DNA of 64,000 nucleotides from contig JAFCMP010000544.1 of the NCBI GenBank assembly GCA_017506865.1, forward strand, positions 372,001 to 436,000, written 5' to 3'. The translations under genes were made by a program, and so were the position numbers. Positions 48,294 through 61,394 of this stretch are shown here, in pieces. Within the stretch, counting starts at the first letter, position 1, and each line of letters opens with the position of its first letter. Source of the DNA: Tribonema minus (taxonomy: Eukaryota; Sar; Xanthophyceae; Tribonematales; Tribonemataceae). Below the pieces are notes generated by a model that ran no database searches, was not told the DNA's origin, and worked only from the letters and a program-made list of their open reading frames with translations.

Positions 48294-50923
48294 TAGGGTT
48301 GGCACTTGCGTAGATAGTATATATACGGTATATTGGTATATACGCGTATATATACGCGTAGACGCCATTCGGGTGTGTATTTTTGCGTATATTCACTTTA
48401 AGCCATGGACGACGCCCCTGACCCTGGGCCCGACAAGGGCAAGGAAGCTAGGGCTCTGTTTGACAAGCTGAGGGGCCAGAAGCTCAAAGGCAGAGCTCAT
48501 TGGTGGAGCAGCTTTGACGTGGTGATGCTCTCAGCCACAGAGGTTGTCCTGCAATGCCTTCGCTGCCCGGAGCAGCTCAGCGCCCTTAACCCGTCGGCTC
48601 GGGCAACTTCACACCTGAACAGCCGAGCCTGCACCAGGGCTTTTGCAGTCGCTACGGAGGCTGCGTCAGCTGCTGCAGCAGCGGCCGCTGCGACTGATGT
48701 GGAAGAGGAAGGTGGGAGTGGACACAAGCGGCCTCGTACAGCCGCTGAACTGGCCAGCCCTGTGCCTGCAAAGGACGTGAGGCAGCACATGGTCTCAGCG
48801 CATCAGATCACCCAGGCAACCACCTGTCTGGCCCGCTTCTTCTACAAAAGCGGCGTGGCTCTGCACCTTATCGAGCAGGAGGACCTGCTGGCTTCGTTCA
48901 AGGCCCTAGGCCTCACCCTCCCTAGCCGCAAGCAACTGGCCAACAAGATGCTGGACGCGGAGTACGAGCGGGTGAGAGCTGACGTCTGGCAGGAGATCCG
49001 TCAGCTCTTCCTGCTCCAGCTTTCAACAGACGGGTGGCGGCGCAATCACTGCGCCGATGGCGCGCCCCTCATCAACGTGATGGTGCTGAAGCCGAAGGGA
49101 GGGTCCCGCTTCGTCAAGGTGGAGGCAGCGCGGGGCGTGTGCAAGAACGCCGAGTGGATTAAGGAGCAGCATCTGCGCTGGGCACACGAGGTCACGGAGG
49201 GTGATCTCAGCCGGATGCTGGGCATGGTGATGGACAACACCAAGGTAAGCTTCTTATATCACGTTATGCAACCGTTCTTGATGTAACAAAGTTTCTCTAT
49301 GCTTCTTTTTTGTCATGTGTATGCGACCATACCTAGTGTGACAAATGAAGTGTGCTAATGGTGTCTTGATGCGCGCATCATGATCAAGTTTAGTGCTTGA
49401 CTCAACATCTTCGTGCAATGTGCATGTGTCGCGCTGCACCCGCAGGCTAACAGAAAAGCCATGGACATGATGAAGGCGCAGCACCCTCAGTGGATTCTGC
49501 TCGGGTGCCAGGCTCATGCTTTGGCCCTGCTCATCAAGGACCTTCACGGCGACAAGACTACGCGGCTGCCCTGGTCCAAGAAGGCGTACGCCACCGGCCT
49601 CATGATGTCCAACACCATCAACGGCTGCGAGCCGGTCAAGCGCGCGCTGCGCGAGCAGCAGAAGGAGATGTACGGCAGCGTCAAGGGCGTCCGCACGCAC
49701 TGCCCCACGCGTTTTGCTATCCTGCACTTCATCATCTGCGACCTGTTGGCGTCTGAGGAGGCCATCAGGCGCATGGCGTCAGCGCGCGACTGGCCCACCA
49801 TCTCTGGCACCACGCACGCGGACGAGTTTGCCGGTGCTGCCACCATGGTGCCCGCGCGCGGCCGCACGCCGGCATACCGCTTCTTCAGCGAGGCCAGTGC
49901 GCTGAAGACGCTGGTGCAGCCGGTGAGCGACGCCATCCACCAGCTGGAGGCTGATAAGGCGCTGCTCAGCCAGTTGTTTCCCATTTGGAAGCAGCTGCTG
50001 AAGCACGCCGCCAACTTTGACGCCCATCCCGACAACGAGGGCCGCGCAGCCGCGCTGCCGCTGTTTGAGCGGCGGTACGAGTTGCATCGGGCCAAGGAGT
50101 GGGTGGCCGCCTACGTTGTTGACCCCTGCTACGCGGTGCAGACGGACGGCGAGTGGTTCTTGCCCTTCGGATCGCTGGAGCCCATGGAGCTCGCGGCTGC
50201 CAAGGCCTGCATCCTGAAGCTGGGCGGAGCGGAGCATGCGGCGGCTATCACCGCGGAGCTTGTTCGCATGCAGCTGGCGCCCTTGCCAGAGGTCATGTGG
50301 GAGTCGCTGCCAACGCTGACGGAGCGCACCACGCTGGCGTCTGGTAAGGTGCAGCTAGCCAATGGAACCATGCGCCGCGGTTGGTGGCAGACTGTAGGCC
50401 GCCAGCACTTCCCTCTTGTGTCCAAGGTGGCTGTGAGACTTCTATCGTTTCACGCTACCGCGTGCGCCACTGAACGGAACTGGTCGCTGTGGGGCACGAT
50501 GTACACCAAGTGCCGCAGCAACCTCGCTCTTGCAAAGGGCGAGAAGCTGGTGTTCATCAAGGGCAACGACAAGAAGGCTGCCGATGTGCTTGATGAGGAG
50601 GTCATGCTTGAGCTGCTGGAGGAGGGCGCCTAGGCTAGTCAACGTCACACGTCCAACAACGTCTCAATACCATCAACAAACCTGTTTCGTTCTTTCTTTT
50701 TGAATTTGGTGCAATCTGTTCTGATGTTTGCATATTTGTAGCCTGCAGTCTGAGCCTGTTCGAATGCACTTGGTTTGAGAGAAATTCAATAACAGGAAGT
50801 GGCAGTTATGTCATTGTGGCTTTGTCATATACGCTAATATACGCAGTATATACGTATTATACACCAAAAATACGTATATTAACGGGTATGTAAAATCCAA
50901 ATATACGCATTGTGCCAACCCTA
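48294..50923 (+). mobile_element. Intact hAT transposon, 2630 bp
   Basis: Terminal inverted repeats TAGGGTTGGCAC (left) and GTGCCAACCCTA (right) are perfect over 12 bp. Both ends are flanked by the 8 bp duplication CACAGCGG (48286-48293 and 50924-50931), as hAT elements make. Subterminal regions contain repeated TATACGC/GCGTATA motifs. The transposase frame is intact, suggesting recent insertion. Confidence 0.95.
48405..50633 (+). CDS. hAT transposase, two exons, 675 aa
   Basis: Exons 48405-49244 and 49446-50633, with a 201 bp GTAAGC...CGCAG intron joining MDNTK to ANRKAMDMM. N-terminal BED-like finger (CLRCPEQL ... HLNSRAC) at about residues 46-70, an Ala-rich stretch, a DUF659-type catalytic region (LQLSTDGWRR, then GMVMDNTK and GCQAHALALL), and the C-terminal hAT dimerisation region (HFPLVSKVAVRLLSFHA, ATERNWS) near residues 590-640. 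It cuts and joins DNA at the element's inverted repeats in the nucleus. ATG 48405 is the first in frame after the terminal repeat. Confidence 0.93.
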
Positions 50924-50931
50924 CACAGCGG

Positions 50932-52945
50932 TCACCGTGGAGGCAGGTTGAGAGAGCCCGAGGCGCTTTTTAAAGGAAGAATGGTGTCAACGAGAGAGCA
51001 ACGGTTACCTTAAAGTTTGTCAGGCGTAAGCACATCGGACCTCAGACTCAGAGTTTGAGTTGACTCAGCTGATCCTGAACATCAACCGTTGACAACTTGA
51101 GCCACTTTGGCACGGCCTGTAGCACAGTGACACCTGGTCAGTCGGACTCCGGAGCAGATAACTGAACGGCTGCCGCACTCTGACTCAGAGGCTCCGAGTC
51201 CCCGGGGCCCCCGGGGGCAATTCCCACTGCAGTGGATAGAATGTTAACAGACTCTGAGTCAGTCTTGACAATCAATGATATCATAATGTCCTGCACGAAC
51301 AGGCCTGTCAATGAGTCTTACCTTGTTGACAATTGTTCTCATACGCATCTGCAATTAAGTTAAAATAAATAGAAAGAAGTCATGTATTATGATACCACCA
51401 GGCCCTGATTGGCGTGAAAACGACCCGGATGCTAAAAAGCGACGCAAAGGCAAAGTAGCCTTCCTTGTGTCATGGGACATTGTGAACTGCACCATTGCAT
51501 TCACAGGAAACGCACAATTCGAATGACCTACTTCAGGTTCAAATTGAAGTTGATCATCAGGACTTAGGTAACTTCAACAGCCCAACTTCAACTGATGTTC
51601 AGAATTCCAACTTCAATTATCTATTGAACTTCAACATCTTTTGCACTTCAATATCAATATGCTCTACCTCAGCAAGCCGCTCACTGCAGTCAGAAGTTAT
51701 GGTAACTTCAACATCATAGAGATACTTCAACTGCGTTGTTTGGGCTGATCATTATTGTTGGCTGCTAACCCAAGTCGCTTTCTAGCATCCAGGGTCGCTT
51801 TCATTGCAATTGAGGCCTCACCATCATGATGTTCAAGTTGCTGTTCAATTTTGGTATACTACATGTCTACATGTCAGCCTTTCGGAAGTTATTGTGAAAG
51901 CATACAGTATTACTATGCTAAGCCAGGATTGAAATGCGCAAAATGGGACCTAGATTGGGAAAACGGGACCGTGTATCGAACCACTTTGGCGAAGTCTAGT
52001 TGAACCCTGCCAGTGTTTGTTGCTGATTTTCAAGATGAAGTTGAGTTATTAGGTGAAGGGACCAGCCTGCGTGTTGAATCTGGCTAATAGGATTCCATGA
52101 TGAACACTGAGCACCTTTCAAACCTCAATTTGGAGTTGAAGTTTTGTACTTAGCCAAAGTTCACAGTTGTGGTTAATGTTCAAGTCCAAGTTCAGCATGG
52201 TATATGAAGATTCTGAGCGTAGAAAAAAAATCTTGGTGCTATATAATCTATGCTGGGCATGACTATTACTCTCGCAACACCCGATGAGTCATGGTGCACC
52301 GTGACATCTGAGAGAAGTCCATTTACAAAGTTCACCCGCGGGCTTGTGCCAGTGGGTTCCGTTTTGAACTCAGGTCCCGTTTGTCGCAATTCAATCCCGC
52401 TTATGCGTCGCCCTCGAGGGATCCCCTCCTCCAAGTTTTCTTGCGGAGGCAAGCACTCAGGTTCAAATTGCATGTCATACGTTGCCCTGCCCTCGCGGAG
52501 GCAAGCTTTCAGGCTGCAGCATCGTGTTTCTTACTTTAACTTGAAGTTTCAAACCAATAGTGGACTTAGCCTAGCCTGAGGGCAGCTGGCTTTAAGCCTT
52601 GCCAGCAACGTCTCGGAGACGATGGATCATCATGTCACACTCAGTCTTTTGAGTCACTGACACTTCAAGTTGCCGTAAGTTTAACTACAACTTGAACTTC
52701 CGTGGGCACCGTGACCATAGGCAAGCCGGAGATTGACCATCTGGCAGTCCACCATCTTGAAGAATTCTTAAGCACCAAAGTGACTGTTCGCGCCACTGTG
52801 TCGGACGCGTATTGCTATACCCCTGCCACAGCGGCATCTGGTTCGATATCCTTTGGTGTGATTGACAATGAATCCAGCGCCATCATTACCGCCATGGGTG
52901 CAGAAGTATCATGATGTAGCGCTCAAGCAGAGCAAACTTTAATTT
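50932..52945. other. AT-rich spacer, no supported gene
   Basis: No coding signal; dense in TTCAACTT and AACTTCAA motifs around 51530-51725. Confidence 0.6.
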
Positions 52946-53175
52946 GGCCCGGCGGAGGCGGCGCTTACGGAAATCGCAGTTGCTAGGACTAGGGCTGCGC
53001 TTTTCAATGCGCTGCAAATGGGACTGTCTCAGCGAGTGATGGCGTATATGGCGGCGCCAACTCGTAGGGGCAGTACCACTGGCCCGGGGGTTCTACGGCG
53101 GTCCAGACGAACTTAAAGTCCTCCTGGAAGCCCATCTGTTACAGTAGTTGGCTTGGCGGTCAGTAACCGTTTGAC
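52946..53175 (+). repeat. Dispersed repeat, copy 2
   Basis: Homologous to 35253-35515 in the same orientation. An open frame reads GPAEAALTEIAVARTRAAL and then QMGLSQRVMAYMAAPTRRG before a stop, more intact than the other copy. Probably a transposon C-terminal fragment. Confidence 0.75.
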
Positions 53176-53567
53176 TAGACTAAGTGTATGAAGCAGGCTG
53201 CCATGTGAATCAGATGCTGACAGTGTCATGAATGCAGGCTAGCAATCTGGACGAGCAAAACATGGAGACAAGCTCGGAGTCTCCAGAGAACAAGTTGATA
53301 TCATTGAATGATGCGAAGGCAAGGCTCACCGGGGATGTCTTATTGGTCGATGCGGAGAGAAGGAGGCTTGGGGCCTGGGTGTCTTTAAACAGCACTGTTG
53401 TCTGCTACTAGCTGCCGCTGCAGCAGAGGTTCTGGTTCAGAAGCTGTGCACACCATACTGACCTGATTCAACTGGGGTCAAGTGCAGCTCTAGGCACCTA
53501 TTTCAGGTCTAAGATGACCAGCCGGGTCTGACTACTAGTATGACCTGGCTTCACTATGAGGTACAAC

Positions 53568-53938
53568 TTAGTGCCATTCGCGTAGGAGTCATACAGACGG
53601 CTGGGCAAGCAGACAAGACTTTTTGTTAAGGAGTTGGCAATGCGCTCAGCACTGTGCTCGGGTGGGGGGGCCCCGGGGGAGGCAGATGTGTTATGCAAGG
53701 CCGGGTGAGCTAAGCGTCAGATCCTCTTTGAGCTGAGCATATCGCTGGCGCGGGAGCTGGCGGAGCGCGTCATGATGCCGTACACACGTGGAGCGCGAAT
53801 GCTGGGCTGTGTTGCAGCGCCGGTATCCAGGCTCCTAGGGCACAGCGCAGACTAGGCTGCTGCGTTGACGCAAGCTTTTCGATTGCATAGGCATTGCCAA
53901 CCCGGCCTCCCTTAGGCCTTTATAAATACAAGTACAAC
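53568..53938 (+). mobile_element. LINE 3' fragment, opposite orientation to the main LINE
   Basis: About 370 bp homologous to 39793-40145, inverted relative to it, starting at GTGCCATTCG and ending at TTTATAAATACAAGTAC. The encoded fragment (ISLARELAERVM, GARMLGCVAAPVS) has small indels. Confidence 0.9.
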
Positions 53939-54523
53939 TGGTCCTCAATGTACCCTCAAGCCGTATCATGTAGATGCCGCATGTATTACACGCTTTTCGC
54001 AGCACTCAGTCTGTCAGGTGTACACAAGGCGTTTCAAACTGAGTTAGTTGCAACATGATGTCACAGCCGTCGTGCTTGTTTCAGGGTTTTCCGCCCCTCA
54101 AGCGGAATTCCAGGAACTTCCGAATTCTTCAAGTAAATAAAGTACACAGCCAACTCGAAGCAACTAGACTATATATGAGGCTGTGAAGTTGAATGAAACT
54201 CCTTGTTAACAATACTCTATCTTCTACAAAGAGGTGACTTTTCTTTAGAAGAACATTTATAAAAGGTTTGAAAATCGTTAGCAACTTCCAGGTTCATGAT
54301 AAAAACCTAATTATGCCTGCCTTTTTGCCTTTTGTCCAATGACTTTCAAGTTGAATGAACCTGGCATCTCACGACATGATGAACTTTCATGTGCGCGCGC
54401 CGCAAACTACAACCACACTAAAGTTGAACTTGTCCTCAGAGGTGTGTTTGAAAAGACACTACGGCAGACATTGCTGAATATGCACTTTTACCCCCCGAGT
54501 GTGAGTATGGGTGACTCATGCAG

Positions 54524-57500
54524 AGACCGAGTGAGTGTGCACCGAGTATACTCGCCATGTTGGGCACACCGAGTACGAGTGCTGCAGCTCGGCAGCCAAA
54601 CCGAGTGCGAGTATTTACTCGCACACCGAGTATGGGCCCTAAAGGCTGCAGGCCAGTATTGACCGAGTATTTGGCGAGAATTGACCGCGTATTGGCGAGT
54701 ATTGATGCATTGCAGCATGCATTCGCATGTGAAGCAGGCATAACACTTGCACCACACGTGCAGCATGTGGGGTTTGCAGCATGATCACACGATACACATC
54801 TAGCAGCACTGCTGCAGCAGAGTTAACAGAGTCATCATGACCATCTGCTGACCATGTCAGGCAATAATGTGTTATATTAAATATGAGTCATGTGCCGCAA
54901 ACATGTATTGCAAGGGTAAGGAGCGCCAGCTGATTAGCAGAGCAGGGTAGGGAAAAGCACCAGCGTAGTACTAGCAGACCAACGATGCAACACACATGGT
55001 GACCACAGTTGCGACACGCATTGCATGCAAAAGAAACAGGGCAGGCTGGCAGTGCACACAAACAGCCGTTGCTCAATAATCTGGCAGTACTACTGGCAGC
55101 AGGAAGAGCAAGAGCTTAAATGCCGTTGTAGCCTGTTACAGGCTTGAGCGCATGTATATACATTCCAACCTTTCTTGCAGATCCTCACAGTCATCAAACT
55201 GGTAGCATAACCCAATGTGCCAGCTAGGTCCCTTGCAATTGTCGCTTAACTCACTCAGAGTCTCCATCATCTGAGTCACTGCTCCCGCTAGTGTCTGCGA
55301 CATCAAACGGATCGTCCTCATCACCAAACAACTGAGGCATCATTGACTGCACCTGCTGCCTTGACAAGACTGACACCTCGTTAGGATCACTGATGAGGTC
55401 ACTGTTGCTTTTGATCATGAGCAGTATTTCTGCCATCGCAGGAGACAACCTCGAGCGCTTTGCAGTGATGATGTTGCCAGCATCTGAGAAGTTGCGCTCA
55501 GGGTCGACTGAAGTGGGACGCACCCCCAACAACACGCGGGCTATCTGGCCCAAGTGCTCATATTTGCCCTTGCTCATGGCAGACTTCCACCACTGAAACA
55601 GGCTGTAATCATCGGGGGGGACTGGCTTGTATGAAGTGCATCTTTATCATAAGCCTGCAACTGCTCTAGCGGGTCAGGTGTGGCAGTCACTGAGCCATTG
55701 GCAGGCGCAGCAGCGCCAGACCCTGCCAAGCCCTGCGGCAATGAGAGCATGCCGTAACAACCACCGAGCTTCTGCCGCTTTGATGCGGCCTCAAGTTGCG
55801 CTACTGGCTCATTGACAATGCGTCTCAGCAGTTCGCTCACAAGGAAGTGCGCCTTCTGATAATATGTTGCCTCAGCTGGCAGCTGTGGAACAAAGACTGC
55901 CGCATCAGATAGGCGCGCTTTGACGTAGCTGTAGAACTGCAGTACCGACGCACCAGCAACAGGATCAAAGAATATAGCTGCCAATGTTGTGTTTGGCAGC
56001 TCAGGCATGATGAAGCGTTCGTCAAGTTCGCTTTTGAGGCGCTCCATAATACTGCCGGCCTCAGCGCAAAGGTCCTTAGCTCTGATGTCAACTGTAGCAT
56101 CAGGGCATGCGTTTGGCGACACATCGCACACCTGATACACAGTCTCATCGCTGAGCAAAGGCAGGTATACCCTAAGCAGCCCATTCCATGCTTCTGCCAT
56201 ACAGAGATCCTGACGTTGGAGCTCTTTAGTGTAAGTGTGCACAGGCTCCAGGATGGCTACGACTTGCGCCAGCACCCCCCAGTCCCTGAACCTCTTGGCA
56301 TGGATCTTGGTCTCGCTGCGGCTAAAGTGTCGGTAGTAATTGCCTATGGCGTTGCGCAGGCGAAGCAGGCGAGCATACATCTTGAACACGCTACCCCAGC
56401 GCGTCTTCACTGTGGTTTCGGGCTTCACCGACTTGCCGCCTTGCGCTTGGAGCAGCTGCCCCATCTGCTTTGGCGATTTGGTGAAGACGCCATTTTGCTT
56501 GGTGATGTTGTGAGCAGTTCGCGAGCAGTGATGTTGATGTTGGGGGCGTCCTTGTCCCCGCAGCCGAGCGCAGCCGCTACCGCCAGATGGAGACGATGAG
56601 CCATGCAGTGGGTCCAGTCATTGCCTGTAAACTCTTTCGTGAAGAGGGCCCTGCAAGATCAACATATGCGGGCAGAACTATGTCAGCACAATGTTACTGC
56701 CAGTGATATGACACGCAGCATACGCACCAGCATTCAACAATCCATAAAGACTACACTGTAGTAATGCAATCCAAGAGTAATGAGACTCAAAACGCTTTGC
56801 AGATTGTATGTACACGATGTGGGAATAGTGCTGCGCACTGCTGCACTTGATGCAAACATTCTGCATGTACGCCATGATCACAAGTTCAACTCTCCCGCAA
56901 ATCTGTACGCACGCCGAATCACAGAGGAGCCATTGAATGACGCTGTTATACAAGCTAACTGCACAACACACCCCTTCAAGTTGAGCTGGGGCGGCAGTCC
57001 GTTGACTGCCAGCAATAAAAAGAGCACACAAGTACACTTACTTCATGTCACTGGCGCCATCTGAAGTGCATGACACCACGGAGTCCATCTTCAGCCCTGT
57101 TGCTTTGCGCAGCACAAATGCCACCCAACGAGCAAGCCGGTCCGCTGTCTTAGTGCCTCCCATGTAGCAGGTGCCGAGTGTGCGGATGCACAACTCCCAT
57201 TGGTTGTTGACGAACGCCACGACCACTGTCCCGTACGCCTTATTCTGATGCTTGGCCGTCCAAAAGTCGGAGGTCAGGTGCAGGAACGGCAGCTTCTTGC
57301 CAAAGTTGTACTCCTTCACCTCCGTAGCTGCTTGCTGCACGGTTGCTCGGAGTCGCTCGCAGCAGGACGCGTACACTTCTACAAGGCGTTTGTGGAAGGT
57401 GTAGCGGGAGGGCAAGGTGTACTTGGCACCAGCAAGCTGCAGAAGTGCGTTCAGCCCGAATGAGAGGCAAACTGCGAAGGAAATGTTCTGCGTTGCGCAG

Positions 57501-58530
57501 AACACCACCAGCCCCCACAGGAAAACAGCCTCAGAGGTTGTTGCAGCCTGGCAAAGCAGAGAAGCGGAGGTTGCCAATCAACAATGAGACCTGACTCGGA
57601 GTAGCACGCACTGCATTCTCTGACGAAATTCGTCACAGCATTATCACACGAGCCTCAGAAAGTCAACATCACTACATCCATTACATAGCATCTGCGACAT
57701 CCCGCAAACATGTCCTAAATAAAACGTACCTGCTTCTGTGCCAGCTGCATCCAACCGTCCAAAGTGCCTCTCCCACGTGCAACTGACTGCTGCTGCTGCT
57801 CAGCTTTCTTGGTGCCTCCGCTTTCAGCCTCCTTTTTCTCCTGCTTCAGGCGTGCGCATAGGTCAGGAAACGTCGCCTGCAGGTGTCCCCACAGATTGCT
57901 GTTGCTTGCCTTGTCAAACTTCCGGTGGTGGCAATGTCGCGCTTCCTGCTGTCAAGCTTGATAGGCAGCAGCTTGCAAAATGCCAGCAGCTTCGTATTGT
58001 CCGTGGGGTGCTCCACGATGACATAATACTTGTAGATGGCACCCTCGCGCTCGACGACAGTGTACGGGGCCAGGCGATCATCGTCCTCCCAAAGAATTGG
58101 TGGGTCAGAGCCAGCTGCTGCTGCAGGCAGCGCAGCTTCAGGGCCAGCTGCTGCTGCTGCTACTGCAGGCAGCGAAGCTTCTGCCTCGTCGATGACAATT
58201 AAATCTGCAGCAGCATCAACGACAGAATCGACCGCAGCAGCTGCCGCCTCCATGGCAGCAGGAGCAGGAGTCTCTGGTTCAAAAAGTTTGAAAAGCCCGC
58301 GTCGGAGAACCGAGAATGGTCGCGAAACGGTCCGGGCAAGCGAGCCAAGTGTGCTGCTCCAACCGCGCCACTGTACTCGGTCGCATACTCGGTTGTAGCC
58401 GTCAGACCGAGTGATTATCCACAGCTGCTTCTGCAGACCGAGTGAATATTGAGCGAGTATAATCGGTGCCTGTGCGGCACCGAGTGCCGAGTAATACTCG
58501 GTCATACTCGAGTGCTGCACTCGGTGTCCC
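54524..58530 (-). mobile_element. Second hAT-like element, decayed
   Basis: Flanked by arrays of ACCGAGTA/TACTCGGT-type motifs (54524-54710 and 58365-58530) that are inverted with respect to each other, as subterminal transposase-binding sites often are. Outer termini and the target duplication could not be fixed. Confidence 0.7.
55251..58253 (-). pseudogene. hAT transposase, three exons, frameshifted
   Basis: Exons 58253-57730, 57547-57042 and 56650-55251, with CAG/GTACG and AA/GTAAG donors and matching acceptors. N-terminal zinc-finger-like block (SNLWGHLQATFPDLC), catalytic region (LPSRYTFHKRLVEVYA, LTSDFWTAKHQNKAYG, VVSCTSDGASDMK), HCMAHRLHLAVAAALG, and C-terminal dimerisation region (GVRPTSVDPERNFSDAGNII, AKRSRLSP). 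One-base frameshifts lie near 57925, near 56510 and at a C run near 55616. Three breaks argue for decay, although homopolymer errors could explain the last one. Confidence 0.8.
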
Positions 58531-58545
58531 GAATTATTCGACAAT

Positions 58546-61150
58546 GTCTGCACTACGGTAAGGACCTTTGCAAGGTGCTCTCGAAGAGCTCAATCGCTCG
58601 CTGCAAACGCGTTGACGCTCACACACGCACGCACGTGTGTTACATGGACTGTCACAAAGCCTTTCTGGGCACATAAATTTTTTTTCTTTCTGAAACAACC
58701 TCCCATTCGACCGCCGCCGTAGACGGCAAAACGCGGAGGGGGCAGCGCGCCGCCCGCGCATAAGCTGTTTACTGCGCATGTTTGTTCACTGGAGTGGCAA
58801 GCTCGCAGCGGGAATGGCGGGTGGAGACGCTTTCATGCCTTGAAGGATGGCACAGCCTGAGGTGAGCGTAAGATCCGTGCGGACTGACTGGCTGGACTGG
58901 CTATATCTGTAACACCACCTGCCTGCGCGCTGTTGCGGATAGCGGTGGCACGTCCATCTCCTCCTTGCCTTGCCTTGCCTATGTCACGGCAGTTGAGTGT
59001 CACAACTCTTGCGCCTCGCCTCGCATCCATCAACACCAATCAACCGGCCACTATAATTCATATTCATAGTACGATCGACATGTCATGGACTTGGTATACT
59101 TGAGTCGAGTAGTGCTGCTTCCTTGCTGTGCAACCTCTCCCTGCTGCTAGTAGCTGCACGCCAGGCCCTGCTCCCGCAATTCGTTTCCATGTATGTGTCG
59201 AAGGTGTCGCTATCTAATAAGTCGAAGGCGACGGTTCACTAGTCACCCTGGCCCAGAGTACTAGCCTAGTCTGAGGCAACTATAATTACTCAGTAGGTGC
59301 TTCAGAATCTGCTTAGAGTCTGCCGACCTATGTATATAGCAAAACTTTCACCCGTCTGAAGGTGCACAGCCTGTCGAGGTACTACTACAGTGGTGATCTT
59401 GAAACCTCAAAGCTGGACCTTGCCTTCAAATTGAAGTTCACGTATTCAAAGCATGTGATTCACCATTCATTGGTGCTTACAAAGTAGTACATATACACGA
59501 ACTGTGGTCCGTCCTCTGAGACAACTAAAAGCTTTCTCGAAGCTCTCACCTGCCAGCAGTGCTTAGTGACAGAAGCTTATGAGTATCAGGTGCAGCACGC
59601 GACACTGTTTTAGTTGGTAATACTGTAGTGTGTTGCACATAATATGCTGGCAGCGCACTGGGGGAACTTGAAGTTCTTGAACCAGCTTGTAAGAGTTGTG
59701 CAATAAGAAATGAAAATCTGAGACATTCAAATGTCAGCAGGCATATGTTGTGTTTTGCTGACACTCTCTTGATACTAGTAGCCAGGTCACATGGCCTTCA
59801 ATACGCGCACATGCACATCTGATGATTTATGCGCTGCAACGCTTGACGAGTGGGAACTTCAAGAAGTTCATAATCAATGATGGTTAGTCATAGATCATAC
59901 CAGTCAGACGTATGGCATAATGATATATCTGCTCGTGCGCGCCTCACATGGTGTCACTGAGCTCAGCCCGCGCAACAATTAATACGAACTTCTGGAAGTC
60001 TTACTAATAGTATATGTGCTCAGCCTGGCAGAGCGCGTGTAATAATCGCTATAATAATTAGTAACTTCGACAAGTTGAAACCTCACTCAACGTTACTGTG
60101 ACTGACTCGTGCTGGCTACTGAACAGCAATTCAATTTGTTGCATTGAAATTTCATGCACCTTCATATTTGCTACGTTTGCCGCTGCCCCCCTAGGCCAGT
60201 TCTACTTTTGAGTCTCGCAATATTGCATTTGCAGTCAGTGCTAAGCCTTGAACTTTCACAAAAATGACGAAACTTCAGCCTCATGAGATTCAATCTGGTA
60301 ATGAATATTTTGCGTTAAGTCACTTGAAGTTTTAGTCAGCCGCAAGCTAGATCGAAGTTATAAGTTGATGATAGCTGCATGTGTATCCTGTTGTCTATTC
60401 AGCTTGGTGAGTAGTGCTCACTGTCAGTGACAGGCTGCCTCCATGGAGACAACTTCCTGAACTAGACTCTTTGCAGTCACTGCGACTATTATAATACAAC
60501 AGAATTTAGCTTTGTAACTTGCGGATATCATCATAGACCAATTAGCTCTGCATGTCATGCACAGTGTACTCCCGTGCACAGCTACACTTGACATGTTTGG
60601 GCATGGAAGAACTGGAAAAAATGAAAGATCAACCACAGTGACTGCAGCCTGAGCATCTTGAAGAGCAGCAGTTGCAAAACATTTGTTCACCTTCACGTTG
60701 TCTGCTTTCAAACTTCTAATCAAGTTACAGGCACATGTCATTGGGTATGCAGGCTCCTACTAGTCTAAGAGTCAACTATTATAGTTTGACACTATGTCAT
60801 CAGGGACGCTGGACGTCATTTTTGGCTCTACTGTGACATTGATCGAGGAGAAGCATGTATTCACGTTGCCATCGATAACCACAAACACTCAGGCTGTAGC
60901 AGAGGCGATAAGTTGAAGGCGTTTGTATTTTGTCAAGTCTTCATGTATTGCATGCTACTCAAATTGACAACCTATATCTGGAAATCCGGCCGCCGTTGCC
61001 TCTTCATTCAATGTCAAGTCGCCGTCTCGCATTTCGCTAGCCTTGTCGCAGCACACGAACTTGAAGCTGAGTGCCCTGGGCCAGCAAATTTGTTTTAGTT
61101 TCAATTGCCACTGTCTGCGCTACGCCGCCCCTCACTGCCAGGTGCAGCAG
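58546..61150. other. AT-rich spacer, no supported gene
   Basis: Nothing recognisable. Upstream exons and the promoter of EsV gene B probably lie in its right part; the 60 nt before 61151 weakly resemble those before the gene A exon. Confidence 0.5.
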
Positions 61151-61394
61151 TGCTCATTTGAGGGCTGCGGGCTCGCTGCGCGGTTCGGTTGGGCAGGCGG
61201 CCGCGGCGGTGCCGGCGGCACCGGTCCCATATTCTGCGCCATGCACCGTCAGGCGGGCATGATGGCGAGCCTGCCGGTGGACGCCCAGGCTGCCAGGCTG
61301 TTTTGGAGCCCGCGCGCGGACGCGTTTGACACGCTGGGAAGGCACGTTGCCGCTTTCGGGCACCTCCAGTCGTCGCCACGCGGCGCGGTGCACG
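61151..61394 (+). CDS. EsV-1-7 exon of gene B
   Basis: 81 codons plus one base, phase 0 in and phase 1 out. The motif cysteines and histidine are all present, with the family's usual x4 spacing in the first pair. Confidence 0.78.
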
